Source: Linnemannia elongata (taxonomy: Eukaryota > Mortierellomycota > Mortierellomycetes > Mortierellales > Mortierellaceae). From it: a DNA stretch of 64,000 nucleotides. The notes under the pieces were generated by a model, which had not been told where the DNA came from, made no database searches, and saw nothing but the letters and a program-made list of their open reading frames with translations. Both the position numbers and the translations under genes were made by a program. The stretch lies in NCBI GenBank assembly GCA_036320915.1, contig JAXBDG010000007.1, positions 2,170,001 to 2,234,000 of the forward strand. Reading direction: 5' to 3'. This document shows positions 38,865-49,263 of the stretch, one piece after another. Position 1 is the first letter of the stretch, and each line of letters begins with the position of its first letter.

Positions 38865-40050
38865 ATGAAGCTGACTTTGGCCTCTTCTCTCTTTTCTTTG
38901 GCGATGATTTCCTCCTTTGCTGACATTGGAGTCCATGCCAACACTCCTTTCATCACCGAAAAGAGTCCCATTGATATTAGTATGTGCCTCTTCTGTTTGC
39001 TGCATTTTACTGCTGAATGTAGTTGATGCAGAATGTGTTGACAATGCGTTTATGCCAACTAATCAACCGTCATATCTAAACTCGCTGAACGACGAAACAT
39101 GTAGCTCTGTTTGTCATGTCGAGGTGCCCAGATGCCATCAAATGCGAGAGCACCTTTTCACAAGTCTGTATGTTCTTTGACGCATCCTTAACCCCCTTAT
39201 ATCATGGAGTATTGATGTCACTTCTATATACAATCCTCAACTCACACTTTGTTTCGTTTCTTTCTCAACTTCTTCGCAGTCCAGGCTGAGGGCTTACCAG
39301 AGATCAACCCAGCCCTGTCGTACATCGGATCCATCAACGAAACAGAGACCACAACAACTGAACTCGACCTTTCCACAACCTCAACCACCACGACCACCAC
39401 AGTCGTGACAACAGTCAACTGCAAGCATGGACCCCTGGAATGTGCCGGAAATACGCAGCAGCTCTGTTTTAGAGAGTTCTTCCCGGATTACAAAGTCTGG
39501 GTACCCTTTGTGACGACTATGAATTCGTGGCAGCCCCGTCGAATTGGTGAGCCTGTCTATGCGAGGGAGGTTGCTGAGAGAGTGCTTGGACTGAGGCAGA
39601 GACGAGTTCGACGATTCCTATCTCGAGAGGAGGGGGATAAGGAGGAAAAGGAGAAGGAGCAGGAGGCGTTGTTGGAGAAGGTGGATGAGTGCTCAAAAGG
39701 GCAACGTGGGTTTGAGTTGTTAATCAGGTCTGTTCAGAACACCATTGACAACGGCGTTGGGTAAGCAAAATCGAACCTTTTTTTGGAGCCCAGTTGTGTT
39801 CTATCAACTGCTAAGGCTGATGTTTGTTTGTCTGTTCTCGTTGCCCCTCTGCTGGACTAATTAATTGTTCTAATTGTTCTCTACTTTGTTATCTGTGGAT
39901 AGCACGAGCTGTACGGTGTTTATCGACAACAAGAAGAGGTGCGTGGTCGATGGTGGGGAGTGGCGTGAATGCCCTGGTGGTTCCACGATTGCAGACTTTG
40001 TGCGATCGATCAAGGAGGCAGCCGGCAAGGCTTTCCGCATCAGCTGGTGA
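38865..40050 (+). CDS. Secreted GILT-like thiol reductase relative
   Basis: Four exons (38865-38979, 39105-39167, 39280-39760, 39903-40050) give 268 aa. A signal peptide opens the protein (MKLTLASSLFSLAMISSFAD, cleavage near VHA|N). Exon 2 encodes the start of a thioredoxin-like fold, LFVMSRCPDAIKCESTF, placing the active-site Cys in CPDA. Exon 3 has CKHGPLECAGNTQQLCF, the GILT family Cys-x-His-Gly-x-x-x-Cys-x-Gly-Asn signature, after a Thr-rich linker. The last exon gives SCTVFIDNKKRCV, the substrate-side beta strands. GILT enzymes reduce disulphides in acidic compartments. A roughly 40-residue Arg/Glu/Lys-rich insertion sits near residue 190. Choosing acceptor 39,104 for exon 2 restores both frame and the active-site motif; the earlier acceptor near 39,022 breaks the frame. 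Confidence 0.8.
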
Positions 40051-40961
40051 GCTGGTGATTGTGATACCCTACCAGATCGATTGCAATTGCATTAGCGACA
40101 TGCATAGTCGATGAATAAACAGAATCAGCCTTTGTGTAGTGCCAGCCCCTTCTCTAGTTATTTGCCACCAATTTTTTATGCGCAATTGATCACGCATGGA
40201 ACAGTGAAATCATCGTGCGCCCTGCTAGCCAGGGTTGACCTGATTAAGAGACTGTCGGACGACAAACGCCCCTTTGTCACCGCGACGGATTGTTGACCAC
40301 AACATGTCTGCGGCGTGGGGCGGGCATTTATGTTCCTATTTCTTTTTTCTTTTCTTTCCTTTTCTTCTCTTCCTTCTTAACCCTTTTCCTTCATTCCTCA
40401 TTGATCCCATCAACCAAGGACAAAGACCAGAACTCTCTTCTTTACGTTTTCCTTTTTTTACGTTATTTTTTTCTTTTTTTTTTCTTTTCTTTCTTTCAGG
40501 TACAGAAATCAATCACACTTACACGATCGGGCGTCTTTGTGTTCCTTTTATCGGCCATGCAACAAGCTCACTTCCCCAACAAACTCATGGAAGCAACGAC
40601 AATGAGACAAGCGGACAAGCGATCGAGCGCGTTGTCATGGTTAGCAAGCATCCTAAACAGACCACAGGAAGAAGACAAGGACAGCATGACCAGACTACAT
40701 TCAACAAGAAGAAGGCGTGGCGTCAGAAAGTTGATTTGTTAAGAGTGCGAAGAGTAACTAGACAATGCCGATGAATCAGTTCGCCACCAGTTTCTTGTCA
40801 ACTAACTCTTGTTTTTTTGCCCAATGCCCTTGCGATCCAAAACCACAACAGTACCATTTTTCTGCCTTCTTTCTGTTTCCTTCTTTTCTTTGCATTCTTC
40901 TTCATTACTCCACTTTGTTAGTACTCCCAACTACGCCTCTTTTCTGCTTTATCGTTAAAAT
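40051..40961. other. Intergenic, promoter/5' UTR of PUB1-like gene
   Basis: About 910 bp. It has a strong polypyrimidine tract at 40,455-40,498 ending in CTTTCAG, which could be a 5'-UTR intron acceptor. Open frames here do not join to any recognisable protein. Confidence 0.4.
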
Positions 40962-43464
40962 ATGGACCAGTACCAGCTTAAGAATAACGGTCAAGGTGCC
41001 ACTACTGGCGCCGTTGCCGCCACCTCCCAGCCCGTGACTACCGGTTCCGGCGTGTCTACTGTTGCCTCTGCTGGCAACGCTTCCCCCGCTGGCTCGACCG
41101 CACCTGCCTTCCAGCCTGACGAGAGCTCCAAGACTCTCTACGTTGGCAACTTGGATCAGAGCGTGAACGAGGCCGCGCTGCAGGAGATCTTCTCCCAGAC
41201 TGGTGGCCTGATCGAGAGCGTCAAGATTATCCGCGACAAGAACGTAAGTTGAAGCCAAGGCATAGCACTAATATCAAAGTGCATTTGTTATCTGGATACC
41301 TTCCTTCCTTCATTTCGATCGATGAGCGCTTCGGATCAGGGGAGTATAGAAAATGCTCAAGTAACGATACCCATTATCCTTAGCACACTTTTTGCATTTT
41401 ATTTGGCATGCAGCGACAAAACATGTCCATCGAGACCCCTTCAGAAGCTATCGGAGGATGAAGGCACTCATACACCCCAACCTGCTTACAGTTCGGTCAC
41501 CGCCCAAATCCAGTCCTAACTAACCCAACTCTTTTCAATCCTCGTCCTTACTCTTTATCGCTCTCCATTTCACATCTCATCTGATCGTTTCTTTACCTGT
41601 CTTAGTTTGCTCACCAAGGCGGCCTTAACTATGGCTTTGTCGAGTTTGCTGATCATGCCGCCGCCGAGAATGCAATCCAGCAGATGAACGGACGCCGTGT
41701 CTACCTCCAGGTGAGTTAATTGAACAGTTGTTATTGTCAACAACAAGAAGGAAAACGACCACACCCGACCCTAAACTAACTCATTGTGTGTGTGCGTGTC
41801 TCGCTTTCTACTTCTGCGTCGAATAATAATAGGAGATCAAGGTCAACTGGGCTTTCACGGGACAGGCTGCTGGCAAGGAAGACACTGCCAGTAAGACACA
41901 GGAATACTTTACCTCCAGTGTCCAAGTTTTGTTGTCCCTTTGGAGCTAACCACGGATCTGGACTGTTCTCTTTCTGCTCGCATAATAGCCCACTACCACA
42001 TCTTCATTGGAGACATCAGCCCCGAGATCAACGACGAGGCCTTGAGCCAAGCCTTCGGTGCCTTTGGAACCATGACGTACGTAGTGTGGACCCCGAGCAG
42101 TCTTTGCTGCCTTTGAAATCTCTTGCTAATCTAATTGCCCCTATATACTAATGCCATTGTTTCGTTGGTTTCTTACATTAGTGACGCTCGCGTTATGTGG
42201 GATTCCAACTCGGGCAAGTCGAGAGGCTATGGATTTGCTGCCTACAAGGAGCGTGCTGTACGTTACAACTTAGCACGGAACTTTGATCTACCTGCAAAAC
42301 CACATTGAACAAACAAGACGCTTCCAAAGTTTTCAATTGCGGGAATCTAACCCCTACTACGCGGATCAATAGGATGCTGAGCGTGCTATCGCCTCCATGA
42401 ACGGGCAGACTCTTGGAAACAGAGCTCTTCGCTGCAACTGGGCCAGCCAACGCGGTATGCCCGGACCTAACTTCCAGGGTAAGGTCTATCATATATCATA
42501 TCATATGCTTTCAAGAAGGAAGGAGCCAGAAGTCGCTGAAAGTGTTACTAATATCTAACCTATCCTTATATACTTAACAGGTATGCACCACGGCGGAAAC
42601 TCATTCAAGATGGTTGCTGGTCAGGCTCCTCAGTTCAACTCCACTGTTTACATTGGAAACCTGCCTCCTCATACCACCCAGGAGGATCTTGTTCCCTTCT
42701 TCCAGCCCTTTGGGTTTGTTGTCGATATGAGACTTCAGGCAGATCGTGGATTCGCCTTTGTCAAGCTCGAGACTCACGAGAAGGCTGCCAACGCCATTGT
42801 TCGCCTCGCCGGCACCATGATTAACGGTCGCCCTGCTAAGGTATAATTCTCATAGTCATGACCGCGCCTTTGACAGTGTGAAGGAAAAAGGCAGCAATGT
42901 TAACCTCATAGTTCCTTCTGTTTTTCCTACCAGCTCTCGTGGGGAAAGGATCGCGCTGCTGAGAACGCAGCCCGCGGCAACCACTATGGCTACTACAACA
43001 ACGGATCTGGTTACGGTATGGGCGGTCACCAAAACAACGGCGGTTACCAATACAGTAACTACAACAACCATAACAACCACAACAACCACCATAACAACAA
43101 CCACTATGGCGGCAACGGACAGGCTTATGGACGCAACGGAGGTCACCACAACAACCATCACCACCACCACAACCAGCATCACAACAACCAGCATCACCAG
43201 AACCACCACCACAACAACCACAACCAACACCACCACAACAACCACCAGCACAACTCGTTCCAGCACCAGCAGCAGCAACAGCAGCAGCAGGTTGTTGGAG
43301 GACTGGATGGTGTCCCTGGAGCAACGGGATCATCGGCTTTGGCTGCAGGCAGCTCTGCCCTTCCACCCTCCAATGTTGCCGTCGGCAGCAACGGCAGCAA
43401 CGGCAACATTGGCCAGGAGGCCTATGATCAGTTCTCGTCGTTCAACAACAGCCGAGGCAACTAA
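40962..43464 (+). CDS. PUB1: Three-RRM RNA-binding protein, Pub1/TIA-1 family
   Basis: Eight exons (40962-41243, 41606-41710, 41833-41890, 41989-42076, 42182-42257, 42373-42478, 42581-42840, 42934-43464) give about 501 aa. RRM1 has KTLYVGNLDQSV and LNYGFVEF; RRM2 has YHIFIGDISPEIND and SRGYGFAAYK; RRM3 has STVYIGNLPPHTT and RGFAFVKL. These are the RNP2/RNP1 pairs in the spacing of Pub1/TIA-1. The family binds U- and AU-rich RNA, regulating splicing, mRNA stability and stress granules. The tail after RRM3 is extremely rich in Asn, His and Gln, with long His/Asn runs, as in the prion-like tails of this family. Every intron is short with a GTNNG-type donor, and exon phases close exactly. Confidence 0.93.
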
Positions 43465-44934
43465 ACAACGACTACAACAACCTATTCGCTACTTACCACT
43501 CCCCTTCCTTCTTTGTATGCCAGCTTTTTCTATATTATGGATGAGATTCTGGGACAGAAGTAAAATACACAGCCTAGTAGTACGCATTGAATGCTTAGAG
43601 CAGCATGGATCGGATGCCACACACGTACAAAAAATAAAAGCAACATCTTCTTTTCTGATAGAATAAAACAAACCTTCTTTGATCCTTCTCCATCGTGCAC
43701 ACTGGGAACAGGAACGAACAATAATGAAGAAGAAACAAAAAAAAGTAAACCCTCAGTTACCGTTGTAGTCATAGTGTGCTCACATGGCTTTTTCAAGGCA
43801 CTAATGTTTTTGTCTTCATCGGGTGTACGATTTTTTGTTTTTTTGTTTGGTATTGAAGTTGGTTTGTTCCTACACAATCGAAGAGGGGTTAGACTTCAAT
43901 TGCTGAATTGTTTTATCGGCGTATACTGTTTGAGCCGAGGTTCGAACCTGGAGAGCAAGAGCTCAAGTTAACACTTCTCTACTCGACCTAAGAATTTCTC
44001 ATCTGTAGTACACAAATGTGTTATATTCTACACCAGTCACTAGCCCTGAAACCCCAAGGGGTAACACGGTGTAGAAACACACTTATCAGATGCGGAACTC
44101 TGAGGGAGTTGGAAATGTGAGACATGAGACGCTTTCCCAGCTGGCAAAAACGTTTAAACGCGTTGTTTTTGAAAAATTTTGGGTTGATTTTGTTGTTGCG
44201 GACCAAGACATGGCGCAGGAAGTGCGATGCTAAGAAGATACCACTACGTTATAGCAAAAGCAAAATCGCAAACAAAAGTGATTGCTGCGCTGAGCCTGCC
44301 GAGCTCTGGCCTCAGGGACAGCGACTAGGTCTATGGCTACTGGGAGAGTTCACTTGATAGTACCATTCATATTCCTTTGAATGCCTCCCGGGGTTGTTAA
44401 CTGGAGAAATAAATCGCAAACAAAAATAAATAAGTGGCAAAGGCTAGAAAATGAATCTGCCCTAGCGACCAAGGAACCACGCGCACGCAGCTGACCAGCG
44501 GTTGTTGGAGAGTTTGTTGGGAAGGAGGAAGTTGTCATTGATGGAGAGGATGGGAAGAATCCCCGTTATTAGTATCCAGTTTTACTTTCTTCCGTTATTG
44601 CTGAGAAAGGCTGTTACAATTGCTGCGCTGAGCCAGGTTCCGGACCGGACTGTGACTGGCGGATGGTGCACTGAAGAGTTTGGTCTTTAGTCCCCTTTAC
44701 TTCCAAATGCCTCCTTTGTTCTGTTTGTCAGAGAAAAAAAATTGTGTAAGAAAAAAAAAAAAAAAAACCCCTTGCTCTCTCTCTCTCTCCCCAAGTTTCC
44801 TCAAGCTTACTTGTAAAGACACACGCAACATCAGTCTCCTTCTCGGCATATGTAACCCAAATCCCCATGCCGATTCCTGTGAAAGTTCTTTGCGCTTGCA
44901 CCGAATAGGGAATATGATTTGGATAAGTTAGAAA
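43465..44934. other. Intergenic left of the palindrome
   Basis: About 1.5 kb with no gene. A B-box-like GGTTCGAACC occurs at 43,942-43,951, with weak tRNA resemblance on the reverse strand (rejected as an intact tRNA). An A-rich run lies at 44,751-44,766, followed by a (CT)n stretch. The inverted-repeat homology begins at about 44,935. Confidence 0.5.
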
Positions 44935-45394
44935 AGGCTAAGAAACGCGTTAGAGAAAATGATAGGAGCGTTCAACTATCGTTAGAAGTATGCCAATTTT
45001 ATCGTTTCTGCACTATTTCCTATTTCAGATTTGCATGGGTGTTGTTAATGAGCTAGTTGAGACCCGCGGCATCGGTCGCAGAGGGAGTTGAAAATAACAA
45101 AACGGGGAAGCATTAAAGGTATCCATTCGCCTATCACAGTACTTGGGTAGCTTGGGGAGGGGGCTCTGTGTTGCTGTTGCAATCTGTGTGCCCGGTACAT
45201 CTTGTGTCATTGGCTACAAACTAATATTCCGCGTATTGTAAATGGTGCAACTTTGTCTTTCTTAGCCTTTTGACTAACTTCTATGCCCGTGCTTCTCTAG
45301 GCACAAATAAATCAGAGGGAAGAATTTTTTAGATAAAGATTGGATTTTTTCTTCTTAGCTTGTCTCTTATCCACTCTTCTTTCCTTCCCTCATC
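44935..45394. repeat. Diverged outer flank of the giant inverted repeat, left
   Basis: The reverse complement of this segment aligns with 53,058-53,492, with many substitutions and indels. Shared blocks include AAAGACAAAGTTGCACC, ACAATACGCGGAATATTAG, TACCTTTAATGCTTCCCCG and CTCAACTAGCTCATTAAC. By eye the two are clearly homologous but visibly different, in sharp contrast to the inner arms. Confidence 0.85.
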
Positions 45395-45824
45395 CTATTC
45401 TCTCTTCGCCTTGCCTTCAATTATCCTTCGGTTCCTCTTCAGGGTTCTCTCCCTTCCTCTTCTTCGTCTCTACCCCTTCTGCTCCCCTTCTGAGCCATTT
45501 TACCCGTTTCCATTCTTTCTGCTCTGCCTCAATATTGTGACCCTGTTTTAATTGTACAAAGTTGACTGCACTATCCCAGTTGAAAATGAACGAGAGAGTC
45601 GCAGAGGTGAAAAGGAAAGTAGCAGTGCACGCAATGAGCAGGCGTGCAATCGAGTTTCTGCTGAGAATCTTCATGGAGTGGATCAAGAACTTTTTTTTTA
45701 TCAAGTACATTCTCTTTTATTCGAAGACCATCACATTGAGCCATGAAGTCAGGAACCGAATTTAAAACTAAGCAAATCTCTCTCTCTCTCTCTCTCTCTC
45801 TCACGCACTCTCACTGTCTCCTTG

Positions 45825-45878
45825 CTAATTCGTGCACTCAAAAGACGGGAGATCGCATCTAAGCCAGGAGCAGCATTG
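45825..45878 (-). pseudogene. Decayed sixth cysteine module behind the left knottin precursor gene
   Basis: Mirror of the remnant in the right arm. Just past the stop codon, in a shifted frame, there is the second half of one more module: two adjacent Cys, four residues, Cys, six residues, Cys, then a stop. It is outside the present reading frame. Confidence 0.6.
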
Positions 45879-45894
45879 ACCCACTAATCTGTCA

Positions 45895-46599
45895 CTAATA
45901 GCACTCGTACGCACCGAGATTGCAATGACCGGAGCAGCACTGATCGTGTCTGTCACAGGGCTCGCGGAATTCGTGGCACATCTCATGCTTCAGGGCCTCA
46001 GGGATACGCTTGGCGGCATAGCCAGGTAGGCACTCGTACCTATTGAGATCGCATTGGAGACCGGGGCAACATTGATCCTGTCTGTCACAGGGCTCGCGGA
46101 ATCCGTGGCACATCTCATGCTTCAGGGCCTCAGGGATACGCTTGGTGGCATCGCGAGGTTCGCACTGGTATGTATTGAGGTTGCATTGAAGCCAGGGGCA
46201 GCACTGATCCTGTCTGTCACAGGGCTCGCGGAATCCGTGGCACATCTCATGCTTCAGGGCCTCAGGGATACGCTGGGTGGCACGGGGAAAATCGCACTCG
46301 TATCTGTCGAGATTGCATTGGAAACCGGGGCAGCACTGATCCTGTCTGTCACAGGGCTCGCGGAATCCGTGGCACATCTCATGGTTCAGGGCCTCAGGGA
46401 TACGCTTAGTGGCATACCCAGGTAGGCACTCGTACCTATTGAGATCGCATTGGAGACCGGGGCAGCATTGATCCTGTCTGTCACAGGGCTCGCGGAAGCC
46501 GTGGCACATCTCGGCGCTGAATGGCGTCATTGGCCTGGGGGCGGCCGCCACGAGCACAACTGTGCCAAGTAAAGCAAGGACTGTCTTGGTGAAGAGCAT
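45895..46599 (-). CDS. Secreted precursor of five knottin-like modules, left copy
   Basis: Encodes 234 aa, identical to the right-arm copy. A signal peptide of about 20 residues (MLFTKTVLALLGTVVLVAAA) precedes five modules repeating every 44 residues exactly, with first cysteines at 32, 76, 120, 164 and 208. Each has six cysteines spaced C-x6-C-x5-CC-x4-C-x6-C; the fifth has x3 in the third gap. This is the inhibitor-cystine-knot spacing. Modules are joined by linkers ending in Lys-Arg (65-66, 153-154, 197-198) or Gln-Arg (109-110), followed by IPEAL. Lys-Arg is the Kex2 site, so the precursor probably releases separate mini-proteins. The role is unknown; defence, signalling or host interaction are all open. 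Transcription runs outward, from a TATA box at about 47,042-47,051. I know of no named orthologue. Confidence 0.85.
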   Translation of the reverse strand: MLFTKTVLALLGTVVLVAAAPRPMTPFSAEMCHGFREPCDRQDQCCPGLQCDLNRYECLPGYATKRIPEALNHEMCHGFREPCDRQDQCCPGFQCNLDRYECDFPRATQRIPEALKHEMCHGFREPCDRQDQCCPWLQCNLNTYQCEPRDATKRIPEALKHEMCHGFREPCDRQDQCCPGLQCDLNRYECLPGYAAKRIPEALKHEMCHEFREPCDRHDQCCSGHCNLGAYECY

Positions 46600-46656
46600 G
46601 GCTAATCGAAAAGGCTTTCTTTGAGAGTTCTATGATGGGGGATGCTTAAAGGTGGC

Positions 46657-46785
46657 CTGTGTTAGTTTGCGGAGGAATGGTGATTGGGTGTTCAACACTG
46701 AATGGAAGGAGGGTGTAGAATAGTGTAGACCCACACCAGCCGATCACGAGATAACAAACTAGGGAACTGATTGCAGGTTACTTAC
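46657..46785 (-). other. Probable 5'-UTR intron, left copy
   Basis: Mirror of 51,667-51,795: donor GTAAGT, branch CTAAC and acceptor CACAG, ending 57 bp before the start codon. Confidence 0.55.
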
Positions 46786-47041
46786 TTTGTTGGTGGAGCG
46801 TATTGATAGAAAATGTCTAACAATGAACGAATAAGTGTGAGAAAGGAAAATTTGCAAGTGTTAAGTTGACAAGAGAGAACAGGTCAGATTGACATGTAAT
46901 ACAGACAAAGCAATGTCGTTCTCATAGTTAAGGGAGAGAGGAGATAGGAGAGGGTTGCTTATGTACCTTGAAGACTGAGTGAAGTTGCTGAGGAACAAGA
47001 CAAGGAGAGTTAAAAAAAAAAAGAAGGGCCTGAGAGAGCAC

Positions 47042-47051
47042 CCTTTTATAT
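47042..47051 (-). promoter_or_regulatory. TATA box, left knottin-precursor gene
   Basis: The reverse strand reads ATATAAAAGG, mirror of 51,401-51,410, upstream of the probable 5'-UTR intron. Confidence 0.55.
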
Positions 47052-47219
47052 TGATGGATGGAGTGTCTTGACTTACAGGAAAAGAACCCTATTGCGCCTC
47101 ATAGACGTTGTAAGTTTATGCGCATAACTCATCATTGAATTGACAAGAATATGCACATAGAAACAGCATCCGTACGCGCAATCCTGTGTGAGGTGCTTAC
47201 GCTCTTGTATTCCCATGCT

Positions 47220-47640
47220 TCTTTTCTTTGATCATACTCTGAACAGTACATACTTTTCCCCTCCGCTGAGTAGCCACAACATCGCACGTTCCTCTGCCCC
47301 TCTTTGATCGTGCGCTATGTAGACTCTTCCTCTCGTTATGAACTTATACCATCACATATTCCATAACCCTCGTCTCTGAAGACGCACTGTGCATGTAGGC
47401 TTTTCCTCCTCCTCTAATCGCTCCCTAGCATGTTCCCATGCCCCTTTTTTCTATCCATGAGCTGTGCGTACATATACATATTTTTTTTTTCGTTCCCACA
47501 CCCTCTTACGTATGAGCAGGGAAATAGTGCAGGGGAACGTGCTAGGTTGTGGGTAGCGAAGAAGAATATATGACACAGCACAAGAAGAGCGAAAAGGTGT
47601 ATGGGAGCATATCAAGGAAGGGGTAGTGGCAAGAGAAAAA
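47220..47640. repeat. Degenerate minisatellite-like block, left arm (outer)
   Basis: Recurring fragments of one motif family occur here: a CTGTGCATA-type core, then a pyrimidine-rich stretch, CGCTACCC, GCACGTTCCCATGCCCC. They recur about every 70-75 bp with heavy divergence. Around 47,510 the orientation flips: after that point the reverse complement of the same words appears (GGGGAACGTGC, GGGTAGCG, CACAGCAC). The mirror block is 50,812-51,232. Confidence 0.5.
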
Positions 47641-48689
47641 TTATGCACCTAGCATGAAGAAAGGATCAGAGGACCGTACCTGGACCTCAGCCTTCGCTTT
47701 CAGCCTTCGATTTCTGCACTCGCCCCTATTCCAAGAAAACGAGAATGTGGTTCTTGTGTGCTAATATAGTCTGCATCGAAGGAGCAGTTCATTACCATTG
47801 CAAAGTACTGAGAGTACCCTATCAGTAGACAACTCGGCATTGAGACGATGAAGAGAAGTCATTTCGTGGGATCTGGCTGGCCTTGGGTGGCTGGCCTTTG
47901 ATGGTCTCTACGATTATGTAAGAAAGCGAGAGGGTGGATAGTAATCCTTTGAATATGTTGACTTTGATTGATCTGGCTTTCGCACATAGCACAATATGCA
48001 TCTTGGGCCATAAATGACACTTTAATATTTTTTTTGCACCCGCAACACTATAGGCAACACTGTCGATAACGCGTTCGCTCTCGCACTCGCCATCGGTAAG
48101 AGGTAAAGCGGTATCGTATCAGTAACGCAGTGTAAGAAGTACAATGGATCTAACCTTAGCAAGTCGTAACAACAAGGCTACTCTACGGCTTACAACACCC
48201 CGTTCAATCAAAGTCGTCTAATCGATTTATCTCTTCCAATATTTGAAATCAACATCAGCAGGAACCTCACAAAGCCTTTCCGCTCTACAAGACACATTGT
48301 AATATGATCTAGGATCCTATGATTTACTCGTATTCAACTATAAATCGGAAATGGCGGCAATCGTCATGTTCCAGCACGGTTTCTGACTTGGCGGCGTTCA
48401 GTCATAACCCAAACGGGAGATAGCCTTGAACCCTTGCCTGCTCAGGTAGGCCCAAATACCAGTTATCCCAATGAACGGTTCCTCTTGTATCAAGCTAAAT
48501 TACTATTGCAACAACACCAGTAGGATAAAACCATCCTGTCTGAAAACGGTCGAAACCCCAGGTCCTGTTCCCTGTTGGTGGGCGAACAATCCAACGCTTG
48601 GCTGCCGTAAGCCACTCAGTCACCCCACTTTGAATTTTCATCCCTTTCTCATTTTCATATCGCTACCCACTCCCTGAACTTTCTCATGC

Positions 48690-49030
48690 CCCTATTCTTT
48701 GTCCCGCCACCCTTGCACGTTTCCATGCTCCCCCCTTTTTTTTTGATGTGCTGTGCATATCTTCTTTTGTCGTTATCTGCGCCCCTATTCTCTATTCATG
48801 CACTGTGCATACCCTATTTCGGTTCGCTAGCCGCGCTCTTGCACGTTCACATACCCCTTTCTTTTTTCGTGCTCTGTGAATATTCTCTTCCTACCATCGC
48901 CATCTCACATCATACGCGCTCTTACAGCCTCGTCCTAGATTTATGCGCCATGCATACTTTCTTCCTTCTATCGCCATCTCACCTCATGCATATCATGCCA
49001 TACACCTTTTCGTATTCATGAACAGTGTAA
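48690..49030. repeat. Degenerate minisatellite-like block, left arm (inner)
   Basis: Four to five diverged units of the same family as 47,220-47,640. They show repeated (C/G)TGTGCATA, TTGCACGTT(T/C)CCATG and ATCGCCATCTCAC words. The 111-residue open frame across it is compositionally odd and unsupported. The mirror block is 49,422-49,762. Confidence 0.5.
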
Positions 49031-49188
49031 AATAGCGTTTTCGCCCAGAACACAACCCCGTACCGCTATTTTGTATTCTTGCGACTTGCGCCTGCATTTA
49101 CTTCGTCCTTCCCTACATGTCTCTCTGTGAACTCTTATTTGACAGTCTGCGTTCCGAGCGTTAGAATACTCAGAAACGGTTAACACGT

Positions 49189-49263
49189 TACCCTTAAGAG
49201 ATGAAGGTATTAAACCTTCCTGAGGGTCCTATTTACATCCTGTCTTAACAGCAGCCACAAGAG
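49189..49263. other. Non-palindromic central spacer with small hairpin
   Basis: 75 bp between the arms that is not self-complementary at large scale. It contains a perfect 6-bp hairpin, GAAGGT-ATTAA-ACCTTC, at 49,203-49,219. Confidence 0.9.

Larger units (their letters stand above)
45395..49188. repeat. Left arm of giant palindrome
   Basis: About 3.8 kb. Every feature here recurs in reverse complement at the mirror position (coordinate pairs sum to 98,452). Each stretch I compared, including the knottin-precursor gene, the region near 47,450-47,650, the 48,470-49,020 region and the innermost 48 bp, is identical. It carries the leftward knottin-precursor gene near its outer end; the inner half is non-coding. 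Confidence 0.95.

Noticed and set aside
39023..39104. Alternative start of GILT exon 2 at 39,023
   Set aside because: It leads into a frame that cannot join exon 3 and omits the active-site stretch. Acceptor 39,104 restores both.
42856..43366. Val- and Cys/Gly-rich reverse open frames opposite the PUB1 tail
   Set aside because: Composition is dictated by the Asn/His codon runs of the sense exon.
43930..43995. Possible tRNA on the reverse strand with GGTTCGAACC
   Set aside because: The T-arm fits roughly, but the acceptor and anticodon stems do not pair and the A box is poor. At best a tRNA remnant.
46054..46425. 123-residue open frame antisense to the knottin-precursor repeats (also 52,027-52,398)
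   Set aside because: It repeats with the 132-bp period of the sense gene and has no signal or motif of its own; antisense shadow.
48686..49021. 111-residue hydrophobic open frame in each palindrome arm
   Set aside because: It overlaps the degenerate minisatellite-like block and lacks a promoter, introns or family resemblance; duplication of the frame follows from the palindrome itself.
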